This document shows, one piece after another, positions 63,866 to 64,000 of a stretch of 64,000 nt of DNA. Every line of letters begins with the position of its first letter. The stretch's first letter is position 1. The notes beneath the pieces were generated by a model. The model saw only the letters and a list, made by a program, of their open reading frames with translations, ran no database searches and was not told the DNA's origin. The position numbers were made by a program, and so were the translations under genes. This DNA comes from Symsagittifera roscoffensis (lineage: Eukaryota; Xenacoelomorpha; Acoela; Convolutidae): NCBI RefSeq assembly GCF_963678635.1, contig NC_087066.1:64920282-64984281 (forward strand). Direction: 5' to 3'.

Positions 63866-64000
63866 ATCATGTTGAAAAAATATCCAATCACAGATTACTT
63901 CTAGAGTTACTAATTAGAATAAAATATTTTAACCTCTAAAAAATTTAAACAAATTTTAATTAATTTGAAGGGAATTTCTGAGTCGTAATTTCGATATAGA

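Overview
The window looks like nuclear DNA from an intron-rich animal, probably an invertebrate. It is AT-rich, and short GC-richer exons are separated by long introns packed with transposon debris. It also holds a Ty3/gypsy-class LTR retrotransposon, several families of small non-autonomous elements and a 200-base assembly gap. I cannot name the species.

Most of the window (3,746-52,463, + strand) is one gene. I could assemble 25 coding exons whose phases agree at all 24 junctions and which give a 1,266-residue open frame ending in TAG. I do not recognise the protein. It has acidic low-complexity stretches, a helical N-terminal region, a possible C2-like beta domain interrupted by charged inserts, a central coiled coil and a proline-rich C-terminal part. 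A nine-residue peptide occurs twice, once in the coiled coil and once at the extreme C-terminus. Three of its 24 introns start with GC instead of GT.

Two introns are greatly expanded. Intron 10 (11.6 kb) carries five tandem copies of a 1.57-kb unit with a nested 71-bp repeat. Intron 17 (9.9 kb) carries a young LTR retrotransposon with identical 200-bp LTRs. That element is flanked by two 786-bp direct repeats, and the first of these begins exactly at the GC splice donor. Other introns hold hAT-type MITEs with 8-bp target-site duplications, a second TIR family, foldback elements and minisatellites.

Downstream on the minus strand is a compact three-exon gene for quinoid dihydropteridine reductase (QDPR; 59,734 to 57,378). 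It recycles the tetrahydrobiopterin cofactor. A decayed copy of its last exon lies at 53.55-54.07 kb. Further sequence blocks at 55.9-56.4 and 60.2-60.5 kb are also paired, so the locus was probably duplicated in tandem. The right end (60.8-63.6 kb) contains an ATG-less ORF, a broken Penelope-like retroelement fragment and unidentified minus-strand ORFs. The left end (1-3.7 kb) is mostly repeats plus one weak minus-strand exon candidate.
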